Of a stretch of DNA of 64,000 bases, positions 25,291 through 34,041 are shown one piece after another. The position numbers were made by a program, and so were the translations under genes. Within the stretch, counting starts at the first letter, position 1, and every line of letters starts with the position of its first letter. The DNA lies in NCBI GenBank assembly GCA_964348015.1, contig CAYGBC010000042.1, positions 1 through 64,000 of the forward strand, given 5' to 3'. This DNA is from SOIA01 sp964348015 (lineage in GTDB: Bacteria; Acidobacteriota; Aminicenantia; Aminicenantales; Aminicenantaceae). Below the pieces are notes generated by a model, which saw only the letters and a list, made by a program, of their open reading frames with translations, ran no database searches and was not told the DNA's origin.

Positions 25291-26610
25291 ATGAAGAAGA
25301 TCGCTCTCATCAGCTATGGCTGTGCGAAGAACTTGGTGGACAGCGAGGTCATGCTCGGCCACATGGAAAAGGCCGGATACTCGTTTGTCACTGATCCCGA
25401 GGAAGCGGAGATTATTGTCCTCAACACCTGCGGATTCATCGAGCCGGCCAAAAAGGAAACCCAGGACGGCTTGAAGGATGCGGTCGCCCTTAAAAAGAAG
25501 GCCAAAGAGAAGAAAATCATCGCTGTCGGATGTTATGTCGAAAGATACATAAGCTTGCTCCGCCAGGAATACCCGGAGATCGACGCCTGGCTGGGGGTGA
25601 AAGATTTCGACAAGATCGTCTCTGTTATCGAGAATAAAGAATTCACAGCATCTCAAAACAGCTACCTCTACGATCATACGACTCCTCGGTTCAGGCAAAC
25701 TCCTCCCTCGTGGAGCTACGTGAAAATCTCTGAGGGGTGTTCTCACGAATGCTCTTTCTGTTCGATCCCATTGATCAAGGGTCCGTACCGGTCCCGCCCC
25801 ATCTCCTCAATAGTCCAGGAAGTCGAAACTCTCTCCTTTCAGGGTGTCAAAGAGATCAACCTGATATCTCAGGACACAACCTATTTCGGCCGGGACCTGG
25901 GCCTGGAGCAAGGCTTGACTCAACTTCTCCGGACGCTCCTCAAAATAAAGGGAGTCGAATGGATCCGTATCCTGTATGGCTATCCCGAGGAGATCACGGA
26001 TTCCCTCATAGAGATCCTCCAGGAGAACCGAATCTGTTCCTATCTGGATGTCCCTTTTCAGCACTCAGACCCGAACATAATCAAAAGAATGAAGAGGGCC
26101 ATGGACGGGAAAAGAGCGCTCACGCTCATCGAGAAACTGAGAAACAGGATTCCGGACATTGCCCTTCGGACATCTCTTGTGGTGGGTTTCCCGGGAGAGG
26201 GGAAAAAGGAATTCGAAGACCTGAAAAGTTTTATCCGGCAAGCCCGGTTTGACCATCTGGGCGTATTCACTTATTCCAGAGAGGAGGACACATCTTCCTT
26301 TACACTCGGTGATCCCGTCAAAGAGGCCGTTAAAAACAAAAGAAAAACCAAAATCCTGGAAATCCAGGCGGACATATCTTTCCAAAAGAACGAAAAGTAT
26401 TTCGGCAGCCAGGTCGAGACTCTGATCGAGGGGGCTTCTACGGATAATCCGGACGTGCTCGTCGGAAGGGCAAAATTCCAGGCACCGGAAGTGGACGGCG
26501 TGATTCTTATAGACAGGCCAGAGGACTGGCCCAAAGTCGTCAATTCGATTCAAAAGGTTGAAATCGCGGGGTGGGATGTATATGATTTATACGGAAAACT
26601 CGCCCGATGA
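25291..26610 (+). CDS. rimO: Ribosomal protein S12 methylthiotransferase
   Basis: RimO adds a methylthio group to an Asp of ribosomal protein S12. The 439-residue protein has an N-terminal UPF0004 domain (SYGCAKNLVDSEVMLG, NTCGFIEPAKKE and the third Cys in VGCYVERY) binding the auxiliary cluster. The radical-SAM CxxxCxxC is SEGCSHECSFCSIP, and a C-terminal TRAM domain (VLVGRAKFQAPEVDGVILID) completes it. The RimO-type CAKNLVDSE, not the MiaB one, is diagnostic. It is followed by pgpA with a 4-bp overlap, starting the chain rimO-pgpA-cinA-thpR-plsY-gpsA. Confidence 0.96.
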   Translation: MKKIALISYGCAKNLVDSEVMLGHMEKAGYSFVTDPEEAEIIVLNTCGFIEPAKKETQDGLKDAVALKKKAKEKKIIAVGCYVERYISLLRQEYPEIDAWLGVKDFDKIVSVIENKEFTASQNSYLYDHTTPRFRQTPPSWSYVKISEGCSHECSFCSIPLIKGPYRSRPISSIVQEVETLSFQGVKEINLISQDTTYFGRDLGLEQGLTQLLRTLLKIKGVEWIRILYGYPEEITDSLIEILQENRICSYLDVPFQHSDPNIIKRMKRAMDGKRALTLIEKLRNRIPDIALRTSLVVGFPGEGKKEFEDLKSFIRQARFDHLGVFTYSREEDTSSFTLGDPVKEAVKNKRKTKILEIQADISFQKNEKYFGSQVETLIEGASTDNPDVLVGRAKFQAPEVDGVILIDRPEDWPKVVNSIQKVEIAGWDVYDLYGKLAR

Positions 26611-27056
26611 AGCTGTTATCAAAGATCATCTCCTCTTTTTTTGGAGTGGGGTATTTTCCCGTTGCCCCCGGAACGCTCACAAGTTTTCTGGTCATACTGG
26701 CCTACAAATTCTATCTCTTCCGGCTCGGCTGGTCTCTGCATCTGCTGATCCTCTTCCTCCTCTTCTTCATCGGCGTTTATGCGTCCACAAAAGTCGAATC
26801 AGAAACCCGCAAGAAGGACCCGCGGAAAATCGTCATCGATGAAGCGTGCGGGCAGCTTCTGGTTCTCTTCAGGATGAGCGATGCCTGGTTTCCTCTTCTT
26901 TCCGGGTTCATCCTTTTCCGGATCTTCGATATCGCCAAACCTTATCCCATAAAAAAAGTGGAAGCTCTCCCTTCGGGATGGGGAATCATGATGGATGATA
27001 TGGTTGCCGCCATCTATGCGGGAGTGATCGTCAACCTCTATCTGATTTTAACATGA
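26607..27056 (+). CDS. pgpA: Phosphatidylglycerophosphatase A
   Basis: PgpA dephosphorylates phosphatidylglycerol phosphate, the last step to phosphatidylglycerol. The 149-residue membrane protein has the family start FFGVGYFPVAPGTLTSF, the metal/substrate segment IVIDEACGQL, and FDIAKPYPIKKVEALPSGWGIMMDDMVAAIYAG. Both ends overlap neighbours by 4 bp (rimO, cinA), a sign of coupled translation. Confidence 0.95.
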   Translation: MKLLSKIISSFFGVGYFPVAPGTLTSFLVILAYKFYLFRLGWSLHLLILFLLFFIGVYASTKVESETRKKDPRKIVIDEACGQLLVLFRMSDAWFPLLSGFILFRIFDIAKPYPIKKVEALPSGWGIMMDDMVAAIYAGVIVNLYLILT

Positions 27057-28327
27057 AAACAAAAAAGGACTTGAAAATCGAGATCATGGCCATAGGCTCT
27101 GAACTTCTCACTCCTCACTTTCAAGACACCAATTCACTCTATCTGACTGAGCGGCTCAATGAACTCGGAATGGAAGTCTCTTATAAGACAATCGTGGGCG
27201 ATGAATGGGATGATCTTGTTCTCTGCATACAGCAGGCTCTCTCCAGAGCAGATATCGTCATCGCGATGGGAGGACTGGGCCCGACCAAAGACGATAGAAC
27301 GCGGGAAGCTTTTGCGTCGGTTCTTGAACGCAAACTTATCTTCAATTCCAAACTACTGAAAAAGATAGAGAACAGATTCAAGCGCAGGGGGCACTCCATG
27401 CCTTCTGTCAATAAAAAACAGGCCTATCTCATCGACGGAGCGGAAGTTCTTGAAAACGAAAACGGAACGGCTCCGGGTCTCTGGTTGGACACAGGTACAA
27501 AAGTCATCCTTCTTTTTCCCGGGCCTCCGCATGAACTTAAACCCATGTTCGACTCTTCGGTCTGGCCAAAACTTCAAACCTACAGAAAAAAGCACACGGC
27601 CCGCAAGGTGCTGAAAATAACAGGGCTGACCGAATCCAAAATAGAAACTCTGATTTCCGACCTGTATCCCAAAGAGCCTGATGCGCGACTGACGACTCTT
27701 GCGCGTCCCGGCCAGATAGAGATCCATCTCACCTCATATTCTGAAAAAAACCAAGAGAAGGCCGAAGAAAGCATCTGCAAATTGGAGAAAAAAATCCTTG
27801 GCAGGCTCAAAGAGAATGTCTTCTCAACAACAGGGGAGGAACTCGAAGAAGTCGTGGGAAGACTCCTGCGTCTCCATAAAAAAAATCTGGCGATGGCCGA
27901 ATCCTGCACAGGAGGCCTGCTGAGCCATAGACTCACGAATATTCCTGGAAGCTCGGATTATATCCTCCAGAGTATGGTGGTTTACAGCAACGAAGCCAAA
28001 TCCCACAACCTGGGAGTCTCCGCGGATTTGATCGAAAAGCACGGTGCGGTCAGTTCCCAGGTGGCCACGGCCATGGCGGCCGGTATCAGGGAAAAGGCCC
28101 GCTCGAGCTACGGACTTTCGATTACTGGAATAGCCGGCCCTGCAGGAGGAACTCCTGAAAAGCCTGTGGGTCTCGTCTATACGGCCCTGGCCTGGGACAG
28201 CGGAACAGACGTCGTGAAAAATCTCTTCTTGGGGAACCGGGAAACGATAAAATTCCAGTCCACCCAAAAAGCACTGGATATGGTGAAGAAACACCTCCTG
28301 AAAAAATCCCGAGGCCACAGAGGATGA
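27053..28327 (+). CDS. cinA: CinA-like protein (competence/NMN deamidase domains)
   Basis: A 424-residue two-domain protein. The N-terminal MoaB/MogA-like domain has MAIGSELLTPHFQDTNSLYL and GGLGPTKDDRTREAFA. The C-terminal PncC-type domain has AMAESCTGGLLSHRLTNIPGSSDYI and SITGIAGPAGGTPEKPVGLVY. The C-domain is a nicotinamide-nucleotide amidase in characterised members; the N-domain acts on ADP-ribose-type substrates. Starts at an ATGA overlap with pgpA. Confidence 0.93.
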   Translation: MKTKKDLKIEIMAIGSELLTPHFQDTNSLYLTERLNELGMEVSYKTIVGDEWDDLVLCIQQALSRADIVIAMGGLGPTKDDRTREAFASVLERKLIFNSKLLKKIENRFKRRGHSMPSVNKKQAYLIDGAEVLENENGTAPGLWLDTGTKVILLFPGPPHELKPMFDSSVWPKLQTYRKKHTARKVLKITGLTESKIETLISDLYPKEPDARLTTLARPGQIEIHLTSYSEKNQEKAEESICKLEKKILGRLKENVFSTTGEELEEVVGRLLRLHKKNLAMAESCTGGLLSHRLTNIPGSSDYILQSMVVYSNEAKSHNLGVSADLIEKHGAVSSQVATAMAAGIREKARSSYGLSITGIAGPAGGTPEKPVGLVYTALAWDSGTDVVKNLFLGNRETIKFQSTQKALDMVKKHLLKKSRGHRG

Positions 28328-28328
28328 A

Positions 28329-28895
28329 ATGAGAACCTTTATTGCCATCAATCTTGATCCGGAGATCAAAAAAGCCCTCACTCAACTCATAGATGAGTTA
28401 AAGATCCGCCACACAGAGAGCCGGGGCATTCGATGGGTCAGGCCCGAAGGCATGCACCTCACCTTAAAGTTCCTGGGTGAGATCGGAGAAAATCAAATTC
28501 CTCTAATAGAAGGATCTCTGAGAAAGATTTCAGAAAAATACTCGCCATTTTCTTTAAAGATCAAAGGAACCGGATACTTCCCCCCGAAGAGCAAAGCGCC
28601 CAGAGTTTTTTGGATTGGGATCGAGGAAGAAGGAATCCTGGAAAAGCTCCACATCCAATTGGAAGAGGAGATGGAAAAACTGGGTTTTCCAAAAGAAAAG
28701 CGCAAATTTCATCCCCACTTGACGCTGGGAAGGGTCAAAACCTCCTCCAACCTCAGGGGAATCCTGGATCTCCTTGAACAATATAATGAAAAGATTTTAG
28801 GAGAGATGGAAGTCCAAAAAATGACTTTTTTCCGGAGCGTGCTCAAACCCACTGGAGCCGAATACTCTGTTCTCTCTGAGTTTGAATTCAAATGA
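28329..28895 (+). CDS. thpR: RNA 2',3'-cyclic phosphodiesterase (2H family)
   Basis: A 188-residue 2H phosphoesterase, formerly called 2'-5' RNA ligase. The two signature motifs are HLT (H43-T45, in MHLTLKFLGE) and HLT (H130-T132, in FHPHLTLGRV). It sits between cinA and plsY with a 4-bp overlap on the latter; cinA-thpR neighbours are common in several phyla. Confidence 0.93.
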   Translation: MRTFIAINLDPEIKKALTQLIDELKIRHTESRGIRWVRPEGMHLTLKFLGEIGENQIPLIEGSLRKISEKYSPFSLKIKGTGYFPPKSKAPRVFWIGIEEEGILEKLHIQLEEEMEKLGFPKEKRKFHPHLTLGRVKTSSNLRGILDLLEQYNEKILGEMEVQKMTFFRSVLKPTGAEYSVLSEFEFK

Positions 28896-29482
28896 AAATA
28901 CTTTTTGCAGGGCTTTCCTACCTTTTCGGCGCCATCCCTTCCGGGTATATCGTGTTCTGGATTACAGAGAAAAAGGATATCCGGAACTTCGGAAGCCAGG
29001 CGACCGGAGCCACAAACCTGCTTCGCCTGAAAGGCTGGAAATTCGCGGTTCCCATCCTCCTGTTCGACATCCTCAAGGGAGCTCTTCCTGTATTTTTAGC
29101 TTTGGAATTCTTCGAGGACCTCCGGTTTGCTCTGGTCTGCGGCTTTTTGGCTGTTGTGGGACATTGTTTTCCCGTGTACATCAAGTTCAAGGGAGGAAAA
29201 GGACTGGCCACAGCACTCGGCGTCTATGCCGTGCTTGGTTTCAAACCACTCCTCCTCAGCCTGGGCGTATTTCTACTCGTGGTCGGTATCACCCGTTATG
29301 TTTCCTTGGGTTCACTTCTCGCTGTCCTGAGTTATCCGCTTTTCATTCATCTATTCCATGGAAACAAAGAAATTGTATACTTGAGTCTTGTTCTTTTCCA
29401 TTTGATCATGCTCATGCACAGAGGGAATATCGCCAGGCTCATCAAAGGCAAAGAAAGAAAATTAGGAGAGAAAGTAAAATGA
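28892..29482 (+). CDS. plsY: Glycerol-3-phosphate acyltransferase PlsY
   Basis: PlsY transfers the acyl chain from acyl-phosphate to glycerol 3-phosphate at the inner membrane. The 196-residue protein shows the family motifs: GAIPSGYI, the GSQATGATNLLR motif (phosphate-binding), and FKGGKGLATALGVY. About five to seven membrane segments. It overlaps gpsA by 4 bp, so acyl acceptor synthesis (GpsA) and its acylation (PlsY) are coupled. A diverged paralogue lies at 43582. Confidence 0.94.
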   Translation: MKILFAGLSYLFGAIPSGYIVFWITEKKDIRNFGSQATGATNLLRLKGWKFAVPILLFDILKGALPVFLALEFFEDLRFALVCGFLAVVGHCFPVYIKFKGGKGLATALGVYAVLGFKPLLLSLGVFLLVVGITRYVSLGSLLAVLSYPLFIHLFHGNKEIVYLSLVLFHLIMLMHRGNIARLIKGKERKLGEKVK

Positions 29483-30477
29483 GAGCCAGCGTGATAGGAG
29501 GAGGAACCTGGGGAACGGCCTTTGCCCTTCACCTCGGCCGCCTCAAAATCAAAGCTCAACTCTGGATCAGAGAAAAAAAGGTGTATGAGGAAGCACAGCG
29601 CTCCAGAGAAAACAATACATTCCTCCCCGGCTATATCTTACCTCCAGAAGTTTCTTTCTTTCATGATATTGAAGAGGCGCTCTCTTCTGCTGATCTTGTT
29701 TTTATCGCTGTCCCGTCCAAATTCTGCAGAAAAATCTATGCGCAACTGGCCCCCCATCTCTCTTCTCAGCAATCCATCATCAGCCTCACCAAGGGGATCG
29801 AGGAGGGCTCTCTCAAGAGAATGAGCGAAGTGATGGAGGAAGTGTTTCGTCCACATTTCACTCCACACATCTCTGTCCTTTCTGGCCCAAGCTTCGCCAA
29901 AGAAGTGGCTGAATCTCATCCGACAGCCGTGGTCCTGGCTTCAGAAGAACAGAATCGGGCTAAAAAAATCCAACATTTTATATCCAGTCCTGTCTTTCGC
30001 GCCTACACATCCGACGATATTATCGGAGTGGAGATGGGGGGGGCCGTGAAGAACGTGATCGCCATCGCTGCGGGAATTTCAGATTCTCTCCAGTTTGGCG
30101 GCAACTCAGTCGCAGCTCTCGTCACAAGAGGTATAGCCGAAATGACCCGTTTAGGTGTAAAATTGGGAGCGAAGAAGGAGACTTTTGCTGGATTGGCAGG
30201 AATTGGAGATTTAGTCCTCACCTGCACAGGAAAATTGAGCCGGAACCACTATGTCGGCGTGGAATTGGGGAAGGGAAAACACTTGGAAGAGATTGTTTCT
30301 TCGATGAAAATGGTGGCCGAAGGCATCACAACCACACAGTCTGTCGTTGAACTGGCACAAAGAGAAAAAATTGAAATGCCTATCTGTGAGCAGATATATC
30401 AAGTACTCTACAGGAAAAAAGATCCGAAGAAGGTTCTTCAATACCTGATGTCCAGAAAACTTAAAAGTGAACACTAA
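29479..30477 (+). CDS. gpsA: Glycerol-3-phosphate dehydrogenase [NAD(P)+]
   Basis: GpsA reduces DHAP to sn-glycerol 3-phosphate for lipid synthesis. The 332-residue protein has the dinucleotide fold VIGGGTWGTAFALHLG, GPSFAKEVAESHPTA, KNVIAIAAGISDSLQFG and AGIGDLVLTCTGKLSRNHYVG. The ATG at 29479 overlaps plsY by 4 bp (ATGA). The longer open frame upstream to 28882 is read from inside plsY in another frame and is not part of the gene. Confidence 0.96.
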   Translation: MRASVIGGGTWGTAFALHLGRLKIKAQLWIREKKVYEEAQRSRENNTFLPGYILPPEVSFFHDIEEALSSADLVFIAVPSKFCRKIYAQLAPHLSSQQSIISLTKGIEEGSLKRMSEVMEEVFRPHFTPHISVLSGPSFAKEVAESHPTAVVLASEEQNRAKKIQHFISSPVFRAYTSDDIIGVEMGGAVKNVIAIAAGISDSLQFGGNSVAALVTRGIAEMTRLGVKLGAKKETFAGLAGIGDLVLTCTGKLSRNHYVGVELGKGKHLEEIVSSMKMVAEGITTTQSVVELAQREKIEMPICEQIYQVLYRKKDPKKVLQYLMSRKLKSEH

Positions 30478-30494
30478 AAAATTGGAGGAGGCAA

Positions 30495-31289
30495 ATGAAA
30501 TCTAAAACAGCTCTAATCCTTTTGATATGTTTGAGTTTAGTCGTATGTGCGTCATCTCAGAAAAAAATCGAAAAAGCAAAGGAGACCGATCCCGAATACC
30601 AGTACAATCTGGGATTATTCTATCTCAGGGAAGGAAACCTTGACGAAGCCATCCGATACATCAATAAGGCTCTCGCCCTCAAGCCTGAATATGACAATGC
30701 TCTGTGCACTCTCGGACTGATTTATTCCATGAAGGGTGAATTTCAAGCATCGATAAATTATCTCAAACAGTGCTTGAGTATTAATCCACGCTTGACCGAA
30801 GCTCATAACTACCTCGGTGTGGCTTACCAGGAGATAGGATTCCTCGATGAAGCGGAAAAAGAATTCAGAATCGCCATTATGGATCCGAATTACAAATCAA
30901 GGGAGCTTCCGTACTACAATCTGGCCAGAATCTATTTTGCGAAGGATGAACTGGAGGATGCACTCCAGTACGTCAATATGTCTTTGACACTCAACAAAAA
31001 CTTCAGGCTGGCTCACAACCTCAAAGGAATGATACTCGAGAAACAGCTCAATTTCGCCGCAGCTATCGAAAGCTACAAGCTCGCCTTAAAAAACCTCCAG
31101 GCTGATCCAAGTGCGGGCTCCGATCTTGCTGTGGATTATTATGTGACCATCAACTTTAATCTCGGAGTGGCCTATTTCAAGAACGATGAACTCCAGAAGG
31201 CCAAGGAAATTTTTACCAAGATTTATCCGCGGGTCACTGACGCAGAAATGAGAATCAAAATCGATCGGTATCTCAAAATCATCAAATAA
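30495..31289 (+). CDS. TPR lipoprotein, PilF/PilW-like
   Basis: A 264-residue lipoprotein: signal ALILLICLSLVVC with lipobox LVVC, then five or so tetratricopeptide repeats (YNLGLFYLREGNLDEAIRYINKALALKP and so on). The arrangement matches PilF/PilW, the outer-membrane pilotin for type IV pilus secretins, although no other pil gene is near. An excellent Shine-Dalgarno (GGAGGAGG) precedes the ATG. It probably follows gpsA in the same operon, 17 bp downstream. Confidence 0.82.
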   Translation: MKSKTALILLICLSLVVCASSQKKIEKAKETDPEYQYNLGLFYLREGNLDEAIRYINKALALKPEYDNALCTLGLIYSMKGEFQASINYLKQCLSINPRLTEAHNYLGVAYQEIGFLDEAEKEFRIAIMDPNYKSRELPYYNLARIYFAKDELEDALQYVNMSLTLNKNFRLAHNLKGMILEKQLNFAAAIESYKLALKNLQADPSAGSDLAVDYYVTINFNLGVAYFKNDELQKAKEIFTKIYPRVTDAEMRIKIDRYLKIIK

Positions 31290-31296
31290 CTTTATA

Positions 31297-32553
31297 TCAG
31301 GTGCCTTCGAGCCATCCGGAGAGATACTTCCTCTGCTCTGCGGTGAGCCTGTCGATCTTCACTCCGAGAGTTTTGAGCTTCATCCGGGCGACATCTTTAT
31401 CGATTTTTTCCGGGACCGGATAGACAATCTTCTCCAAATCTTTTCCTTTTCTGAAAAGATGCAGCACACAAAAGGCCTGATTGGCAAAGCTCATGTCCAT
31501 GACCATGGCCGGATGCCCCTCAGCGGCCGCCAAATTGATCAACCGGCCTTCCCCCAGAAGATAGATCTTCTTTCCGGAATTCAGGGTGTATTCCTCGACA
31601 AAATCCTTCATCTTTCTCTTTTTTTTGGCCAGCTTTTCAAGGGCAGGGATGTCAATCTCCACGTTGAAATGGCCGGAATTAGCGACGATAGCCCCATCCT
31701 TCATCCGCAAAAAATGATCTTTTGTGATAACAGTTTTATCGCCTGTTGCCGTGACGAACACATCACCGATCTTGGCAGCTCTTTTCAGCGTCATAACCTG
31801 AAAACCATCCATGACCGCTTCCAGGGCCCTGAGTGGATCCACTTCACAAATGATCACTTTGGCTCCGGCTCCGGAGGCCCTCATGGCAATTCCCCGACCG
31901 CACCATCCATAGCCGGCGATTACAAAATTTGAACCGGCTAAAAGTATGTTGGTCGCCCGAAGAATCCCGTCGATCGTGCTTTGCCCGGTTCCGTAGCGGT
32001 TGTCAAAAAGATGCTTAGAGCTCGCGTCATTGACCGCGATGATCGGATAAAGGAGAACTTTATTCTTCGCCATACTTTTCAAGCGAATCACACCCGTCGT
32101 CGTCTCCTCTGTTCCTCCGATAACCCCATCGATCAGTTCTTTTCTTTTGGAGTGAAGCGTGGATACAAGGTCGGCGCCGTCGTCCATCGTTATTTGAGGA
32201 CCCATGTCCAGGGCTTGATTGATGTGGCGGTAATAGGTCTTTTTATCTTCTCCCTTTACGGCAAAAACGGACACGTCATAGTATTTCACGAGTGCCGCGG
32301 CCACTTCATCCTGAGTGCTGAGCGGGTTAGAAGCAGTCAAAGCCAGGTCTGCGCCTGCAAGCTTTAATGTTCTCATCAGGTTTCCTGTTTCACTCGTCAC
32401 GTGCAGGCAGGCTGAAATCCGGACTTTCCCGAGGGGTTTCTCTCTGGCAAACTTCTCCTTTATGGAACTCAGGACCGGCATGTCTCTCTCCGCCCATTCC
32501 ATCTTGAGCTTGCCTTTTTCAGCAAGCTTCAAATCCTTCACATCATAGTCCAT
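31297..32553 (-). CDS. ahcY: Adenosylhomocysteinase
   Basis: AhcY hydrolyses S-adenosylhomocysteine to adenosine and homocysteine with tightly bound NAD. The 418-residue length is that of the shorter, archaeal/thermophile-type form, without the roughly 40-residue insertion of many bacterial enzymes. ETGNLMRTLKLAGADLALTASNPLSTQDEVAAAL, the NAD site VIAGYGWCGRGIAMRASGAGAKVIICEVD, and ATGDKTVITKDHFLRMKDGAIVANSGHFNVEID are all typical. It is 49 bp downstream of metK and is co-transcribed, giving a SAM cycle pair. It converges with the TPR gene only 7 bp away. Confidence 0.96.
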   Translation of the reverse strand: MDYDVKDLKLAEKGKLKMEWAERDMPVLSSIKEKFAREKPLGKVRISACLHVTSETGNLMRTLKLAGADLALTASNPLSTQDEVAAALVKYYDVSVFAVKGEDKKTYYRHINQALDMGPQITMDDGADLVSTLHSKRKELIDGVIGGTEETTTGVIRLKSMAKNKVLLYPIIAVNDASSKHLFDNRYGTGQSTIDGILRATNILLAGSNFVIAGYGWCGRGIAMRASGAGAKVIICEVDPLRALEAVMDGFQVMTLKRAAKIGDVFVTATGDKTVITKDHFLRMKDGAIVANSGHFNVEIDIPALEKLAKKKRKMKDFVEEYTLNSGKKIYLLGEGRLINLAAAEGHPAMVMDMSFANQAFCVLHLFRKGKDLEKIVYPVPEKIDKDVARMKLKTLGVKIDRLTAEQRKYLSGWLEGT

Positions 32554-32602
32554 CTTTCTCTCCGTTTGAATAGCTCTCTTATCTCTTATATCCCCTCGTT
32601 TC

Positions 32603-33769
32603 TCATATCCCCGCTTCTTTTTTCAACGCTTCTGCCTTATCCACTCTTTCCCATGTGAATTCTTTTTCCGTCCGGCCAAAATGTCCATAACAGGCCGTCT
32701 TTTTATAAACAGGCCGGAGCAGATCTAGAGTTTTGATCATTCCTTTGGGTGAGAGGTCAAAATGAGTTCGTATCAATTCCTTAATCTTGTCTTCTGAGAT
32801 TTTTGCCGTACCGAAAGAATCGACCATGATCGAGACGGGATGAGGCACTCCTATCGCATAAGCAATCTGGACTTCCAACTTGTCGGCAATCCCAGCAGCC
32901 ACTACATTTTTTGCCGCATAGCGGGCCATATAGGAGCCCGAGCGATCCACTTTGGATGGGTCTTTACCGGAGAAACACCCGCCGCCATGACTTCCCACAC
33001 CTCCATAGGTGTCCACAATGATCTTGCGGCCGGTAATTCCTGTGTCCGCAAAAGGCCCCCCCTGCTCGAAACGCCCTGTCTCGTTGATGTAAAAATCCGT
33101 CTTTTTATCAATCATCTCCGGGGGGATAACGCTCCCGATGACTTCACGCTTGATGTCTTCCTTGAGATCACCCATCTTCACTTTCGCATCATGCTGAGCG
33201 GCGATCACGACCGCATCCACTCTCACGGGTTGCTTCCCGTCGTATTCGACGGTCACCTGCGACTTCCCGTCAGGCCTGAGGTAAGGCAAAATCTTGTCCT
33301 TTCGCACCTGGGCCAGCTTCCTCACGAGTTTGTGAGCCAGCATGATCGGCAGGGGCATGAGTTCTTCGGTCTCCTGGCAGGCATAACCAAACATCAACCC
33401 CTGGTCACCCGCTCCCTGTTCGTGGCCTTCTGTATCATCGACACCTCTGGAAATATCCAAAGACTGCTCATGGATGGAAGAGACGACGCTGCACGTTTCA
33501 TAATCAAAGCCGTATTTTGCGCTCGTGTACCCAATCTCTTTGACCGTATCCCGGACAATCTTCTGAAATTCACAGTAGCCCTGGCTGGTGATCTCGCCAG
33601 CGATCAAGACCAGCCCGGTTGTCACTAAGGTCTCGCACGCCACTCGGCTCTTGGAATCTTGCGCGATAAGGTCATCGAGAATGGCATCAGAGATCTGGTC
33701 GCAAATCTTATCCGGATGCCCCTCCGTCACGGACTCTGATGTGAAGAGATGTCTTCCGTCTTTACTCAT
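32603..33769 (-). CDS. metK: S-adenosylmethionine synthetase
   Basis: MetK makes SAM from methionine and ATP. The 388-residue protein has SVTEGHPDKICDQISDAILD, GAGDQGLMFGYACQETEELMPLPI, and TGRKIIVDTYGGVGSHGGGCFSGKDPSKVDRSGSYMARY, the classical signature. It heads a metK-ahcY operon. The ATG at 33767-33769 has GAGG at 6 nt, and this GAGG can pair with a nearby CACCT (see leader feature). Confidence 0.97.
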   Translation of the reverse strand: MSKDGRHLFTSESVTEGHPDKICDQISDAILDDLIAQDSKSRVACETLVTTGLVLIAGEITSQGYCEFQKIVRDTVKEIGYTSAKYGFDYETCSVVSSIHEQSLDISRGVDDTEGHEQGAGDQGLMFGYACQETEELMPLPIMLAHKLVRKLAQVRKDKILPYLRPDGKSQVTVEYDGKQPVRVDAVVIAAQHDAKVKMGDLKEDIKREVIGSVIPPEMIDKKTDFYINETGRFEQGGPFADTGITGRKIIVDTYGGVGSHGGGCFSGKDPSKVDRSGSYMARYAAKNVVAAGIADKLEVQIAYAIGVPHPVSIMVDSFGTAKISEDKIKELIRTHFDLSPKGMIKTLDLLRPVYKKTACYGHFGRTEKEFTWERVDKAEALKKEAGI

Positions 33770-33809
33770 GCGTCACCTCATATTCCTGACAATCAGGTGG
33801 GTTTCGTAG
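33770..33809 (-). promoter_or_regulatory. metK 5' leader with mutually exclusive hairpins at the ribosome site
   Basis: In the mRNA, CACCT (33799 to 33795) can pair with AGGTG (33778 to 33774), sequestering the Shine-Dalgarno, while the overlapping CCTGA (33797-33793) can instead pair with TCAGG (33789-33785), freeing it. No known SAM or SAH riboswitch consensus was recognised in the roughly 40-nt leader. Confidence 0.45.
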
Positions 33810-33815
33810 CTAAGA

Positions 33816-33844
33816 AAAATAACACAAAAAGACTGCATTTTCAA
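33816..33844 (-). promoter_or_regulatory. metK-ahcY promoter
   Basis: The minus strand reads TTGAAA, 17 bp, TATTTT, placing transcription start near 33808 and a leader of about 40 nt. Confidence 0.5.
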
Positions 33845-33930
33845 TCCGTAAATGTGCTGGGATCTCCTTCCCACGTTCGACTCTTTTTACCGCAGCCAAT
33901 ACACACTTTACCTGAACTCCGGGTCAAGCA
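33845..33930. other. Structured intergenic segment between metK and the M16 operon
   Basis: On the minus strand, GTAAAGTGTG and CACATTTAC form a stem with one bulge, enclosing a smaller TGGGA/TCCCA hairpin with loop AGGAGA. It lies upstream of the metK promoter. It may be a small RNA or a regulatory fold; no family was recognised. Confidence 0.3.
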
Positions 33931-33991
33931 TCCTATGGAAAAATTCTGAATATTGCGACATGAAGCCAAAATCATTAGTCAATGTCAAATG

Positions 33992-34021
33992 TTGAGATGC
34001 GACCCCTTTTTGTGTTATGTA
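33992..34021 (+). promoter_or_regulatory. Promoter of the M16 operon
   Basis: TTGAGA, 18 bp, TATGTA, putting transcription start near 34028. This supports ATG 34042 rather than the earlier frame start at 33982. Confidence 0.45.
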
Positions 34022-34041
34022 ATTGTCGACGACAGCAATAC

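Noticed and set aside
28882..29478. Extended 531-residue reading frame joined to gpsA
   Set aside because: The extra part runs in another frame through plsY; gpsA starts at 29479 with an ATGA overlap and the dinucleotide motif directly after it.
33845..33930. 6S RNA or SAM/SAH riboswitch before metK
   Set aside because: The fold is short and the known consensus sequences of those classes are not visible; kept only as an unassigned structure.
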